From positions 25,584 to 89,583 of the forward strand of contig JANWWI010000006.1 in the NCBI GenBank assembly GCA_025056355.1: DNA of 64,000 nt. The letters run 5' to 3'. Source of the DNA: Casimicrobiaceae bacterium (GTDB lineage: Bacteria; Pseudomonadota; Gammaproteobacteria; Burkholderiales; Casimicrobiaceae). This document shows positions 26,691 through 35,710 of the stretch, one piece after another. The notes beneath the pieces are model-generated. The model did no database searches. It saw only the letters and a list, made by a program, of their open reading frames with translations, and was not told the DNA's origin. The stretch's first letter is position 1, and each line of letters begins with the position of its first letter. The position numbers and the translations under genes were made by a program.

Positions 26691-26896
26691 ACGCCGACCT
26701 TCTTCAAAATCGAGTGGTCGATCTTGCCCGCCGCGATCTCACGCAGCGCCGTCACAACCGGTTTGTCTTTCTTCTGCGCTTCGATCAGCGGCGCGTGCCC
26801 GGCGGAGAGCTGCCGCGCGCGCACCGCAGCAGCCAAGGTCAGCTCGAAGCGGTTGCTCATGTTGGCAAGGCAATCATCCACGGTAATGCGGGCCAT
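26687..26896 (-). CDS. rpoZ: RNA polymerase omega subunit RpoZ
   Basis: A 69-aa subunit that assists beta' folding and forms part of the ppGpp site 1. Seen: [48 protein letters not shown] 26896 gives the standard N-terminus and overlaps gmk by 23 bases; longer starts fall inside gmk. Its stop overlaps the spoT ATG. Confidence 0.95.
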   Translation of the reverse strand: MARITVDDCLANMSNRFELTLAAAVRARQLSAGHAPLIEAQKKDKPVVTALREIAAGKIDHSILKKVGV

Positions 26897-27491
26897 AGAA
26901 ACGCTCCAAAAGGGAAGTTGGAAGCAAACGAGTCCGGCATCGTTCCGCACGAACAATGGCGCGAAGCTTCACAAGCGCCTCGTCGAAGAGATCATTCACA
27001 ATACCATAGTCGAACTCGTGCACGTGGCGCACGTCTTCGCCAAGCTGGGCAAGGCGCCGGAGGATGACCTCTTCGGCATCGGTCGCGCGGGCGCGCAGTC
27101 GCGCTCGAAGCGCCTCGGGCGAGGGCGGCAGGATGTAGACCGAGGCCGCCTCCGGGAAGCGTTCGCGCAGGCGTCGCGCGCCCTGCCAGTCCACATCGAA
27201 GATAAGGTCGGGGCCATCGCTTGCCAAGGCCGCCTCGACCGGCGCGCGCAGGGTGCCGTAGAGGTTGCCGTAAACCTCCGCCCACTCGAGGAACTCGCCG
27301 CGCTCCCGCCGGGCTTGAAACTCTTCGACGGTGAGGAAGTGGTAGTCGCGCCCGTCGACCTCGCCCGCCCGCGGAGCGCGCGTCGTGCAGGATACCGAAA
27401 GCCTGAGCCGGGCATCCTCGGCCAGAAGCGCCTGAATCAGCGAAGTTTTCCCGGCGCCCGAGGGCGCGGTCACGATAAACAAACAACCCAT
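26874..27491 (-). CDS. gmk: Guanylate kinase Gmk
   Basis: Phosphorylates GMP to GDP. The protein is 205 aa. Seen: P-loop [29 protein letters not shown] (GMP binding), [27 protein letters not shown]. First gene of gmk-rpoZ-spoT. A minus-strand CATAAT at 27553-27558, about 62 nt upstream, is the likely -10. Divergent from rfbB. Confidence 0.96.
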   Translation of the reverse strand: MGCLFIVTAPSGAGKTSLIQALLAEDARLRLSVSCTTRAPRAGEVDGRDYHFLTVEEFQARRERGEFLEWAEVYGNLYGTLRAPVEAALASDGPDLIFDVDWQGARRLRERFPEAASVYILPPSPEALRARLRARATDAEEVILRRLAQLGEDVRHVHEFDYGIVNDLFDEALVKLRAIVRAERCRTRLLPTSLLERFYGPHYRG

Positions 27492-27599
27492 GGGAACTGG
27501 ATCGCAAAAATCGCCGGCAAGACGTCCGTGGCACGAGCACGCCGCCCGGCCGATTATGCCGCCTGCCCGGAATGACCAGCCCTAGAATCGCAGGCGAAC

Positions 27600-28655
27600 A
27601 TGCTTCTTGTGACCGGCGGCTGCGGCTTTATTGGCAGCAATTTCATCCTCGACTGGCTCGCGCTCACTGAGGAGCCGATCGTCAACCTGGATCGCCTCAC
27701 CTACGCGGCCAATCCCCTTTCGCTTTCCGCGGTAGCAAGCGACCCGCGCTACCGCTTCGTGCAGGCCGACATCGGTGATGAGGCCGCCGTCACGCGCGTC
27801 TTTTTCGAACATCGACCGCGTGCGGTCGTGCACTTCGCGGCCGAGAGCCATGTGGATCGCTCGATTCATGGGCCGCTTGAATTTGTCCGCACCAATGTGC
27901 TCGGTACGGCCACCCTGCTTGAGGTGGCACGGCGCTACTGGCGCGAACTGCCCGAGGCCGAGGCAAAGCGCTTCCGCTTTGTGCATGTGTCGACCGATGA
28001 GGTTTTCGGATCCCTCACGCCGGAGGCGCCGCGCTTTACCGAAGCCTCACGCTATGAGCCGAATTCCCCCTACAGCGCCTCGAAGGCGGGGTCGGATCAT
28101 CTGGCGCGGGCCTACCACCACACCTACGGATTGCCGGTGGTGATCACCAACTGTTCGAACAACTACGGACCGCGGCAGTTCCCTGAGAAGCTCATCCCGC
28201 TCATGATCGTCAATGCGCTCTCCGGCAAGCCGCTACCGATCTACGGCGACGGGCAGCAGGTGCGCGATTGGCTCTATGTGGGCGACCACTGCGCAGCGCT
28301 TCGGCGTGTGCTCGAAGCGGCCCCGCCCGGCGAGCTGTATCTGATCGGCGGAGATGCCGAGCGCACCAATCTCGAGGTGGTCCGCACACTCTGCAGCCTG
28401 TTGGCCAAGCACCGGCCCGGGCGCGACTATACGGCGCTCATCACGCATGTGGCCGATCGCCCGGGACACGACCGGCGCTACGCGATCGATGCCAGCAAGC
28501 TCAAGCGCGAGCTCGGCTGGACCCCGACCGAGAGCTTCGAAAGCGGGCTTGAGCGCACGCTGTGCTGGTACCTCGAGCACCCGGAGTGGCTCTCGCAGGT
28601 GCTTTCAGGCGAGTATCAGCGCTGGATCGCCACCCACTACGGAGCGCACGCATGA
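27600..28655 (+). CDS. rfbB: dTDP-glucose 4,6-dehydratase RfbB
   Basis: Second enzyme of dTDP-L-rhamnose synthesis, an extended SDR with bound NAD+. The protein is 351 aa. Seen: [36 protein letters not shown] (catalytic Asp-Glu), [15 protein letters not shown] (Tyr/Lys), [17 protein letters not shown] and a C-terminal [11 protein letters not shown]. It opens rfbBACD; a TAGAAT box sits 11 nt before the ATG. Confidence 0.97.
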   Translation: MLLVTGGCGFIGSNFILDWLALTEEPIVNLDRLTYAANPLSLSAVASDPRYRFVQADIGDEAAVTRVFFEHRPRAVVHFAAESHVDRSIHGPLEFVRTNVLGTATLLEVARRYWRELPEAEAKRFRFVHVSTDEVFGSLTPEAPRFTEASRYEPNSPYSASKAGSDHLARAYHHTYGLPVVITNCSNNYGPRQFPEKLIPLMIVNALSGKPLPIYGDGQQVRDWLYVGDHCAALRRVLEAAPPGELYLIGGDAERTNLEVVRTLCSLLAKHRPGRDYTALITHVADRPGHDRRYAIDASKLKRELGWTPTESFESGLERTLCWYLEHPEWLSQVLSGEYQRWIATHYGAHA

Positions 28656-29539
28656 AGGCGGCACGCAAAGGCATCATCCTCGCCGGCGGTGCAGGCACAC
28701 GCTTGCATCCGGTCACCCAAGCGGTAAGCAAGCAGCTGCTTCCGGTCTACGACAAGCCGATGGTGTATTACCCGCTTTCGGTCCTGATGCTGGCCGGGAT
28801 CCGGGAAATCCTCGTCATCTCGACGCCGCAGGATACGCCGCGCTTTGCCGAGCTGCTGCGCGATGGCCGTCAGTGGGGCATCGAGCTTTCCTACGCCGTG
28901 CAGCCCTCGCCCGACGGGCTGGCACAGGCCTTCATCATCGGTCGCTCGCATGTGGAGGGGCATCCCTCGGCGCTGGTGCTTGGCGACAACATCTTCTACG
29001 GACATGACCTGCAGCCGCTCTTGACCGCCGCGAACGCGCGAAGCGACGGCGCCACCGTGTTTGCCTACCATGTTCAGGACCCCGAGCGATACGGCGTGGT
29101 GGAATTTGACGCCGAACGGCGCGCGGTGTCGATCGAAGAAAAACCAGCCCGCCCGAAGAGCAACTACGCGGTGACCGGGCTCTACTTCTACGACCCCGAG
29201 GTGGTCGAAATCGCCGCCGCGATCAAGCCCTCCGCGCGCGGCGAGCTCGAAATCACGAGCGTGAATGCCGAATACCTCGCGCGCGGCAAACTGCATGTCG
29301 AAATCCTTGGCCGTGGCATGGCCTGGCTCGACACGGGCACTCATGATGCGTTGCTTGAGGCTTCGCACTTCGTCCAGACGATCGAGCGGCGGCAGGGCCT
29401 CAAGATTTGCTGCCCCGAAGAGATCGCCTACCGGCAGGGCTTCATCGACGCCGCTCAGCTCGAGCGGCTTGCCGCCCCGCTTGCCAAGACGGGCTACGGG
29501 CGCTATCTGCTGTCGCTGCTTCACAGCCGGGTGTTTTGA
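28652..29539 (+). CDS. rfbA: Glucose-1-phosphate thymidylyltransferase RfbA
   Basis: Makes dTDP-glucose from dTTP and glucose-1-phosphate. The protein is 295 aa. Seen: [16 protein letters not shown] (nucleotidyltransferase signature), [46 protein letters not shown] and [17 protein letters not shown] overlaps the rfbB stop by 4 bases. Confidence 0.97.
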   Translation: MKAARKGIILAGGAGTRLHPVTQAVSKQLLPVYDKPMVYYPLSVLMLAGIREILVISTPQDTPRFAELLRDGRQWGIELSYAVQPSPDGLAQAFIIGRSHVEGHPSALVLGDNIFYGHDLQPLLTAANARSDGATVFAYHVQDPERYGVVEFDAERRAVSIEEKPARPKSNYAVTGLYFYDPEVVEIAAAIKPSARGELEITSVNAEYLARGKLHVEILGRGMAWLDTGTHDALLEASHFVQTIERRQGLKICCPEEIAYRQGFIDAAQLERLAAPLAKTGYGRYLLSLLHSRVF

Positions 29540-30096
29540 TGAGCGCACCGATGCTTGCGGTGGAGGCCACACCGCTGCCCGGCTGCTTGATCCTGACGCC
29601 GCGGGTGTTTCGCGACGAGCGCGGGCATTTTTTCGAATCCTTCAACGCGCGGCGTTTCCGCGAGGCGACCGGCCTTGACGTGGCGTTCGTGCAGGACAAC
29701 GAAAGCGTCTCAACCGAACGGGTGCTGCGCGGCATCCACTACCAAATCGAACAAGCCCAGGGCAAGCTCGTGCGCGTGGTCGCCGGTGCCGTGTGGGACG
29801 TGGCGGTGGACCTGCGCCGGAGTTCGCCCACCTTCGGGCGCTGGTTTGGCGTCGAGCTTTCCGCAGAAAACGGCCGGCAGTTCTGGATTCCGCCGGGCTT
29901 CGGGCACGCCTTTGTGGTCACACGCGGACCAGCGACCTTCCTCTACAAAACCACCGACTACTACGCGCCTGAACACGAACGCACGATCCGCTGGGACGAT
30001 CCGACGCTCGCGATCGCCTGGCCGGTGACTGAGCCAATCCTGAGCACGAAGGACGCCGCAGGCGCGCTCTTCCGAGACGCCGAGGTCTATCCGTGA
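29539..30096 (+). CDS. rfbC: dTDP-4-dehydrorhamnose 3,5-epimerase RfbC
   Basis: Cupin-fold epimerase of 185 aa. Seen: CLILTPRVFRDERGHFFES, FVQDNESVSTERVLRGIHYQ (catalytic His), LVRVVAGAVWDVAVDLR, WIPPGFGHAFVV and a Tyr-containing YKTTDYYAPEHE. The start shares one base with the rfbA stop (TGATG). Confidence 0.96.
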   Translation: MSAPMLAVEATPLPGCLILTPRVFRDERGHFFESFNARRFREATGLDVAFVQDNESVSTERVLRGIHYQIEQAQGKLVRVVAGAVWDVAVDLRRSSPTFGRWFGVELSAENGRQFWIPPGFGHAFVVTRGPATFLYKTTDYYAPEHERTIRWDDPTLAIAWPVTEPILSTKDAAGALFRDAEVYP

Positions 30097-30962
30097 AGGT
30101 GTTGATCACGGGTGCAGGCGGGCAGCTGGCGCGAGCGCTTATGCGCGCGCTTCACAGCACGCACGAAGTGATCGCGCTCGACCGAAGCGCGCTTGAGCTC
30201 ACCGATCGGGCCGCAATCCGCGACACGCTTCGGCGCAGCCAACCGGAAGTCGTTTTGAACTGCGCCGCCTACACCGCCGTTGATCGCGCCGAAAGCGAGC
30301 GTGAGCGCGCCTTCGCGGTCAACGCCCACGCTGCCGCGTGGCTTGCCGAAGCCGCCTCAGCGCTCGGCAGCGTGCTGGTTCACTTCTCGACCGACTATGT
30401 CTTCGATGGGCGTGCCACACGGCCCTACCGCGAAGAGGATGCCACCGCCCCCTTGAACGTCTACGGCGCAAGCAAGCTGGCCGGCGAGCAGGCCGTGCTC
30501 GCACACGGGGGGCATCTCGTGCTTCGCCTCTCTTGGGTCTACAGCCACGAGGGAGCGAACTTCTACCGCACGATCCTGCGCCTGGCGCGCGAGCGGGACC
30601 GGCTGCGAGTGGTCGCAGACCAGCGCGGCGTACCCAATTACGTCGGCGACCTGGCCGAAGCGATCGCCGCCATGCTCGCCCACGGTAAGGAAGCACTGGC
30701 CGCGCGCGCAGGGCTCTACCATCTCTCCGCGCGCGGCGAAACCACCTGGCACGGTTTCGCCTGCCAGATCGTACGGCGGCATGGGCTTTCCGAGCGCATC
30801 ACCGTGGAGGCGATCACCACCGCCCAGTATCCGACCGCAGCCCAGCGACCCGCCTACAGTGTGCTCGATGCCAGTCGCTTTTCGGCAACCTTTGGCTGGC
30901 AACCTCCGCAGTGGTCCGAGGGACTTGCACGATGCGTTGCGGCAAGTGCTGAAGCATCCTGA
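30093..30962 (+). CDS. rfbD: dTDP-4-dehydrorhamnose reductase RfbD
   Basis: Final step to dTDP-L-rhamnose. The protein is 289 aa. Seen: VLITGAGGQLARAL, NCAAYTAVDRAESE, VHFSTDYVFDG, YGASKLAGEQAV (Tyr/Lys) and LRLSWVYSHEGANF. GTG start overlaps the rfbC stop by 4 bases (GTGA). Last gene of the rhamnose operon. Confidence 0.96.
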   Translation: MKVLITGAGGQLARALMRALHSTHEVIALDRSALELTDRAAIRDTLRRSQPEVVLNCAAYTAVDRAESERERAFAVNAHAAAWLAEAASALGSVLVHFSTDYVFDGRATRPYREEDATAPLNVYGASKLAGEQAVLAHGGHLVLRLSWVYSHEGANFYRTILRLARERDRLRVVADQRGVPNYVGDLAEAIAAMLAHGKEALAARAGLYHLSARGETTWHGFACQIVRRHGLSERITVEAITTAQYPTAAQRPAYSVLDASRFSATFGWQPPQWSEGLARCVAASAEAS

Positions 30963-31121
30963 GGGATCGGTCGGCGAAGGCATCGTCTCGTGCGTTGTCG
31001 ATTACGCTTGCGGAGCAAACTTCCGCGTCGGTTCACGAGGTCCAGCATGTCAACCAAAGCCCTCTGTCACGCCGCTTCCCGCTACTTCCGGATGACCCGG
31101 ACGCATCTGCGTGTCCGCTGC

Positions 31122-33173
31122 ATGTCGCTTTCCTCGCGTCCGCTCTTGATTCTCGCCGCGGCGCTTGCGTGGGGGTTGAGCGCCGAGGCGCAAGTGCGCG
31201 AGCGCTTTGGCGGCGATCCGCTCGGCGCTTTTGCCGCCACGACGGAAATTGGCCGCGCACCGCCGGCGGTGGTGGAAGCACCCAAACAGGCCGCGGCCCC
31301 GGTGCGCTTTCAGCTCGAAGGCGAACCCGCGCTTTCCTTCGAAGCCGAGCCGATGGCGCACGCCCAAGCGCGGCACAAGCGCGACCTGGCCGCCTCAAGC
31401 GCTCAAGGCGAGCGGCGCAAGATCGCGCGCATTGGCTATCCACGCGAGCTTGTGTCGGGACCGGTGCGGTTGAACGGCGCCCTGCTGCCGTGGCAAACGC
31501 AGCCCGATGGTCGACGGCTCGTCGGTGCCAGTTTCAACGCGTCCCTCGCCGCGGGACTGCGGGTGCAGTACGCCATTTACGGTGCGCCGGTGACGCTACG
31601 CTTCGCCGGCTCGGGGCGGCCGGAGGTCTATGAGATCACACCGCCGCTCGGAGAGCCGCAATGGTCGCCCGTGCTTGAAGGCGAGCGCGCGCGGGTCGAA
31701 CTCGAGCTGGCCGCGGGCGTGGATCCTGCCCGTGTCGAAATTGAATTCATCCGGCTTTCGCACCTCGAAGTCGCCGGGGCAAGTCTGCTGCGGAAACACC
31801 CCGAAAACATCGGTGACTCGGGCATCTGCAACATCGATGTCGCCTGCGTCCAGAACCCCAGTCAGGCGCTGCTTGCGGCGGCCCGATCCGTGGCCAAGTA
31901 TGTGTTTTCGGATCGACAGGGCAATTCCAGCCTCTGCACGGGGACGCTCGTGAACTCCGTGCCAAGCAGCAACGTGCCGTACTTTCTTACTGCGGCGCAC
32001 TGCATTGGCCGCCAGGATGAGGCGGACTCGCTCGTGCTGTACTGGTTTTTCGACGCGGTGGCCTGCGACAGCCTGGCCATTCCGGATTTCGTGGTGACCT
32101 TTGGCGGGGCCACGCTGCTCACGGTGGAAGAAAACCTCGATTTCGCGTTGCTTCGGCTGCGTCAGTCGCCGCCGAGCGGGGCGGTCTTTAGCGCCTGGAA
32201 CGCCGGAGTTCTTCGGCGGCAGACGCCGGCAATCGCTCTGCACCATCCCGCGGGCGACCTCAAAAAATTCTCACAAGGCTTCACACAGGGCTATGCCCGC
32301 GGCTCGCCCGCGCTCAACGGGCTCTTCTTCGGCTACGACAGCTTTATCGAAATGCGTTGGCGAGACGGCACGACCGAAGGCGGCTCGAGTGGGTCGGGTT
32401 TGTTTACGTTCAACGCGAGCCCGGCTCCCGGCTTTCCATCCGGCTACTACGAGTTGCGCGGCGTACTCTCGGGAGGGGATGCCTCGTGCCAAAACCCTTC
32501 CGGGCGTGACCTTTATGGACGGCTTGACCTCATGATGGCCAAGCTCGCGCCCTACCTGCATCCAGCTTCGCTACCGCCGCGTTCTGACGCGACAACGCGC
32601 TACCTGGTCGAATACTACAACCCCAAATTCGATTACTACTTCTCCACCTCGCGAGAGGACGACAAGGCGCTTCTGGATTCCCATCGAGAAACTATCGAGG
32701 GCCTCGAAAACGGTCAGCAAAGAACGCGGCAAGTGCAAACCTTTTACCGGACCGGGTATTTTCAGCGCACTTCGGCGCAACCGACCTCTGGTCTGTCACC
32801 GCTTACGCGTTATTTCATGCGCGGCGCTGCTGTCGGCAGCATTTGGAATGAGCCGCGCGGGTCCCACTTCTATATCGCCTCGGACTCCGAACGGAACGAC
32901 ATTCGAAACACCGGCAAAGAAATTCCGGCCTCGCTGTGCGAGTCTTATCCGATCCAGTACTTCTGCAACGAGGGCACCGACTCTTTCGTCGGCTTGCCGG
33001 TGGCAGGGGCCTGTTTTTCCAACGAGATTCCCGTGGTGCGGCTCTTCAAGGGTCCTCCGCGCTATGTCAACGATGGCAACCACCGCTTTGTGGCGGATCC
33101 GGCGCTACGTGCCTTCATGCGCGACGAGCTGGGTTGGAGTGATGAGGGAGTGAAGTTCTGCGTGTTCCGCTGA
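31122..33173 (+). CDS. Secreted S1-type serine protease (lysyl-endopeptidase-like) with C-terminal lectin-like domain
   Basis: A 683-aa secreted protein. Signal peptide MSLSSRPLLILAAALAWG with cleavage near AEA-QVRE. A pro-region of about 220 aa precedes the protease. Catalytic triad: His293 in LTAAHCIG, Asp340 in ENLDFALLRL, and Ser423 in GGSSGSG, a pattern like Achromobacter/Lysobacter Lys-C (GSSGS) rather than trypsin GDSGG. The last 170 residues (YLVEYYNPKFDYYFSTSRED..., SHFYIASDSERNDI) resemble the DUF5648-type secreted domain. Longer in-frame starts exist but would put 44 residues before the signal peptide. Confidence 0.82.
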   Translation: MSLSSRPLLILAAALAWGLSAEAQVRERFGGDPLGAFAATTEIGRAPPAVVEAPKQAAAPVRFQLEGEPALSFEAEPMAHAQARHKRDLAASSAQGERRKIARIGYPRELVSGPVRLNGALLPWQTQPDGRRLVGASFNASLAAGLRVQYAIYGAPVTLRFAGSGRPEVYEITPPLGEPQWSPVLEGERARVELELAAGVDPARVEIEFIRLSHLEVAGASLLRKHPENIGDSGICNIDVACVQNPSQALLAAARSVAKYVFSDRQGNSSLCTGTLVNSVPSSNVPYFLTAAHCIGRQDEADSLVLYWFFDAVACDSLAIPDFVVTFGGATLLTVEENLDFALLRLRQSPPSGAVFSAWNAGVLRRQTPAIALHHPAGDLKKFSQGFTQGYARGSPALNGLFFGYDSFIEMRWRDGTTEGGSSGSGLFTFNASPAPGFPSGYYELRGVLSGGDASCQNPSGRDLYGRLDLMMAKLAPYLHPASLPPRSDATTRYLVEYYNPKFDYYFSTSREDDKALLDSHRETIEGLENGQQRTRQVQTFYRTGYFQRTSAQPTSGLSPLTRYFMRGAAVGSIWNEPRGSHFYIASDSERNDIRNTGKEIPASLCESYPIQYFCNEGTDSFVGLPVAGACFSNEIPVVRLFKGPPRYVNDGNHRFVADPALRAFMRDELGWSDEGVKFCVFR

Positions 33174-33212
33174 GAGGCAAACCCGGCTCTCCAGCGGCGC
33201 GTGTAGCCGCGG

Positions 33213-34022
33213 TCAGAAGTGATAAGAAACCTCGACCGGCTGGCCGAGCGTGACACGCCCAGGCCGCTCAACCACCGCGTAGCGCCCAAAGGTTGCGCCA
33301 CCTTCATCGGGGTCGTTGCGCAGACGGGCAAGCGTCACGAGCGGTTCACTGCCGAGGCGCACGCCGGTTGATTGATCGGTCGTGGTGACCTCGCAGCGCA
33401 CACAGGGTTTGGTAAAGCGCAGCACCACCTCGCCGATCACGAGCCGGTCGATCGAATCCTCCTCCCACGCGCCGAGCCCGTCGAGCACCAAGTTCGGGCG
33501 AAAGCGATCCATGGGGAGGTTGCCGCCACGGCCGCCGTAGAGTGCCGCATTGAGCGCGGCAAGCGAGGCCAGATTGGTCACGAGAACCGGCGCTGCATCG
33601 CTAAAAAAGCCGCGCGCTGCCGCGCTCTCGGCGATGGCGCGCTCATCGACCCGCACGAGACGCAGCCCCGGCTGGCAAAGCTCATGCGCCCACCAGGCCG
33701 CAACGGCATCGCCTTCATCGATCGCCTCGATCTCACGCCGCCAGAGCCGGACGCGAACTCGGCTCGTCGGCTCGCCGGGCTCGAGCACAAAACGCGCGCC
33801 GCTCGGTGCCGTCAGTTCGAGCGCACCCTGGGCGCTCACTTGGGCAGCAAAGCAAGCAAGCTCGGGCCGTTCGCGCTGTGTGACAAAGCGCGCCGGGCTC
33901 TGCCGCGCATCGACGAGCATCCAGGACCGATCGCCTCGCAGCCCCGCGGCGCAGACCTCGATGCTTGGATGGGCGAGCCCGCGAAGCGCTTTGACCGGAT
34001 AGGTGAAAAGCCCGGCAAGCAC
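33213..34022 (-). CDS. MOSC domain-containing protein (YcbX-like)
   Basis: A 269-aa protein with MOSC N-terminal beta-barrel (LFTYPVKALRGLAHPSIEV, GLRGDRSWMLVD) and a MOSC domain with RFRPNLVLDG, FTKPCVRCEVTTTD (conserved Cys) and GGATFGRYAVV. YcbX-type proteins reduce N-hydroxylated compounds using molybdenum cofactor. The start is GTG at 34022; longer frames enter the cytochrome gene. It follows cytochrome c4 by 23 bases on the same strand. Confidence 0.87.
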   Translation of the reverse strand: MLAGLFTYPVKALRGLAHPSIEVCAAGLRGDRSWMLVDARQSPARFVTQRERPELACFAAQVSAQGALELTAPSGARFVLEPGEPTSRVRVRLWRREIEAIDEGDAVAAWWAHELCQPGLRLVRVDERAIAESAAARGFFSDAAPVLVTNLASLAALNAALYGGRGGNLPMDRFRPNLVLDGLGAWEEDSIDRLVIGEVVLRFTKPCVRCEVTTTDQSTGVRLGSEPLVTLARLRNDPDEGGATFGRYAVVERPGRVTLGQPVEVSYHF

Positions 34023-34045
34023 CGGACTTGAGCAACGTACGGGTC

Positions 34046-34696
34046 TTAGTAGTTCGGCTTGAGCCCCGCTGCGTATTCCGCAAGCGCCTTGATTTCCTCC
34101 TCGGTGAGCTTGGCCGCGATTTGCATCATCATGCGGCCCGGGAGGTTGGCGTCTTTCTCGCTCGGCTTGCCACGCTGGCCGTTTTTGAAGGCGAGCAGCT
34201 GCGCCGACGTGTATTCGGCATGCTGACCGCCGATGCGTGGATACTGCTGCGGAATCCCGGCACCGGTCGGGGAGTGGCATCCAGCACAAGCGGGAAGACC
34301 GCGAGCGGCATCCCCGCCGCGGTAGAGCCGCTCGGCGCTCTGGGCGAGCTTCATGTCGCGCGCGCCGGCCGGACGCGGCTTGAGGCTTTGGTAGTACGCC
34401 CCGAGCGCACGCATATCTTCGCTTGAGAGCGCAGAGGCGAAGCCCTTCATGACCGCGTTTTCGCGCTGGCCCGATTTGTAGTGCTCGAGCTGCCGGGCAA
34501 TGTAGGCCGCCGGCAGACCTGCAAGCGATGGAAACTGCGGCGAGAGGCTCACCCCATCGGCGCCATGGCAGCCGGCGCACGTTCCCGACAGAGCTTTGCC
34601 CTTTTCAGCGAGGGCGGAGGGCGACGAGACCTCGGCCTGCGCGACCCCGGTCAAGATGAGAAAGCTAGCGGCGAAGGCGGACAAAACGGGTTTCAT
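34046..34696 (-). CDS. Dihaem cytochrome c4
   Basis: A 216-aa periplasmic electron carrier. Signal peptide MKPVLSAFAASFLILTGVAQA. Two haem-binding motifs: GTCAGCHGADG (domain 1) and PACAGCHSPTG (domain 2), each about 100 residues with candidate Met ligands (VMKGFA, MMMQIA). Typical cytochrome c4, donating electrons to cbb3 or aa3 oxidases. Divergent from ysxC; the 148-base gap holds both promoters. Confidence 0.93.
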   Translation of the reverse strand: MKPVLSAFAASFLILTGVAQAEVSSPSALAEKGKALSGTCAGCHGADGVSLSPQFPSLAGLPAAYIARQLEHYKSGQRENAVMKGFASALSSEDMRALGAYYQSLKPRPAGARDMKLAQSAERLYRGGDAARGLPACAGCHSPTGAGIPQQYPRIGGQHAEYTSAQLLAFKNGQRGKPSEKDANLPGRMMMQIAAKLTEEEIKALAEYAAGLKPNY

Positions 34697-34832
34697 GGGG
34701 TTGCACTGAAAGACGCCTCACCTCGGGCGCGGCACCGGCATTGCTCAGCGGGACGCTCGAGCGTGCAAACAACGGGCTCGAAAGCGGCATTCATTCTATA
34801 AGGCGCGCCCGCGTGGGGTCGTCTCGGTCGTG

Positions 34833-34838
34833 GACAAT
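34833..34838 (+). promoter_or_regulatory. -10-like box abutting ysxC start (leaderless candidate)
   Basis: GACAAT, 6 nt before the ysxC ATG at 34845, no Shine-Dalgarno. Weaker match than at algH or hemB. Confidence 0.35.
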
Positions 34839-34844
34839 CGCGCC

Positions 34845-35591
34845 ATGAGCGAGCGCAAAGCGGCCACGCGCACCGCAACCGGGCTGCGAGCCTCTCCGGG
34901 CGCACCTCCGGCAAAAAGCGCAATGGCCACCCCTGCACCCCGGCCGACGCAAGGCGTCGAACGCGTCGCGGCATTCGCCGGTGCGTGCTTTCGATGTTCC
35001 GTCGTTCACGCGAACGAATTGCCCGCGGAAACCGGACCCGAGATCGCCTTCGTCGGGCGCTCCAATGCGGGCAAGTCGAGCGCGATCAACCGACTGGTCG
35101 GGCAGCGGCGGCTCGCCTTTGCGAGCAAGCTGCCGGGCCGCACGCGCGAGATCAACTTTTTCGCGCTGCCTTCCGGTGGCCACCTGGTCGATCTGCCCGG
35201 CTACGGCTTCGCGCGAATCCCGCAGCAGCGGCAGCGTGCCTGGAGCGACGCGATCGAGCACTACCTGCTCACGCGAAGGGCCCTCGCACTCATCGTGCTT
35301 GTCATGGACATCCGCCATGCACCGACGGCATCGGATCTTGCCTTCCTTGCGTGGCTGCGTGCAGCACGCCGCAAGTCCGTGCCGATCCTTGCCCTTCTGA
35401 CGAAAGCCGATCAACTCCGCGCAAGTGAACGCATGAGGCGACTGCACCAAGCGAAAGCCGCGCTTGCAAGCGAGCTTCAACCAGGTGATTCGATCATCGC
35501 CTTCTCCTCAATGAGCGGCGAGGGTCTTGCCCAGTGTGACGCGTTGCTGTCGCGCCTCCTCCGAAACGGAGACACCAACCTCGCCACGTGA
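34845..35591 (+). CDS. ysxC: Ribosome biogenesis GTPase YsxC/EngB
   Basis: GTPase for late 50S assembly. The protein is 248 aa, longer than the 200-210 usual because of an Ala/Pro/Arg-rich leader of about 40 residues before the core. Seen: G1 GRSNAGKSSA, G2 region LPGRTREINFF, G3 DLPGYGFA, G4 LTKADQL. A GTG 5 codons upstream is possible. The ATG is supported by the adjacent -10 box. Confidence 0.94.
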   Translation: MSERKAATRTATGLRASPGAPPAKSAMATPAPRPTQGVERVAAFAGACFRCSVVHANELPAETGPEIAFVGRSNAGKSSAINRLVGQRRLAFASKLPGRTREINFFALPSGGHLVDLPGYGFARIPQQRQRAWSDAIEHYLLTRRALALIVLVMDIRHAPTASDLAFLAWLRAARRKSVPILALLTKADQLRASERMRRLHQAKAALASELQPGDSIIAFSSMSGEGLAQCDALLSRLLRNGDTNLAT

Positions 35592-35710
35592 TCCATCTGG
35601 CAAGCACGCCCTCACACACGGGGCGGAGCCTTCGGGAAGACGCACCCCAGGCAAGCCGAAAAGCAGCCCCGATCCCTCGATGGCAGTCCACGCCGTCCCC
35701 CAGCCCCGGC

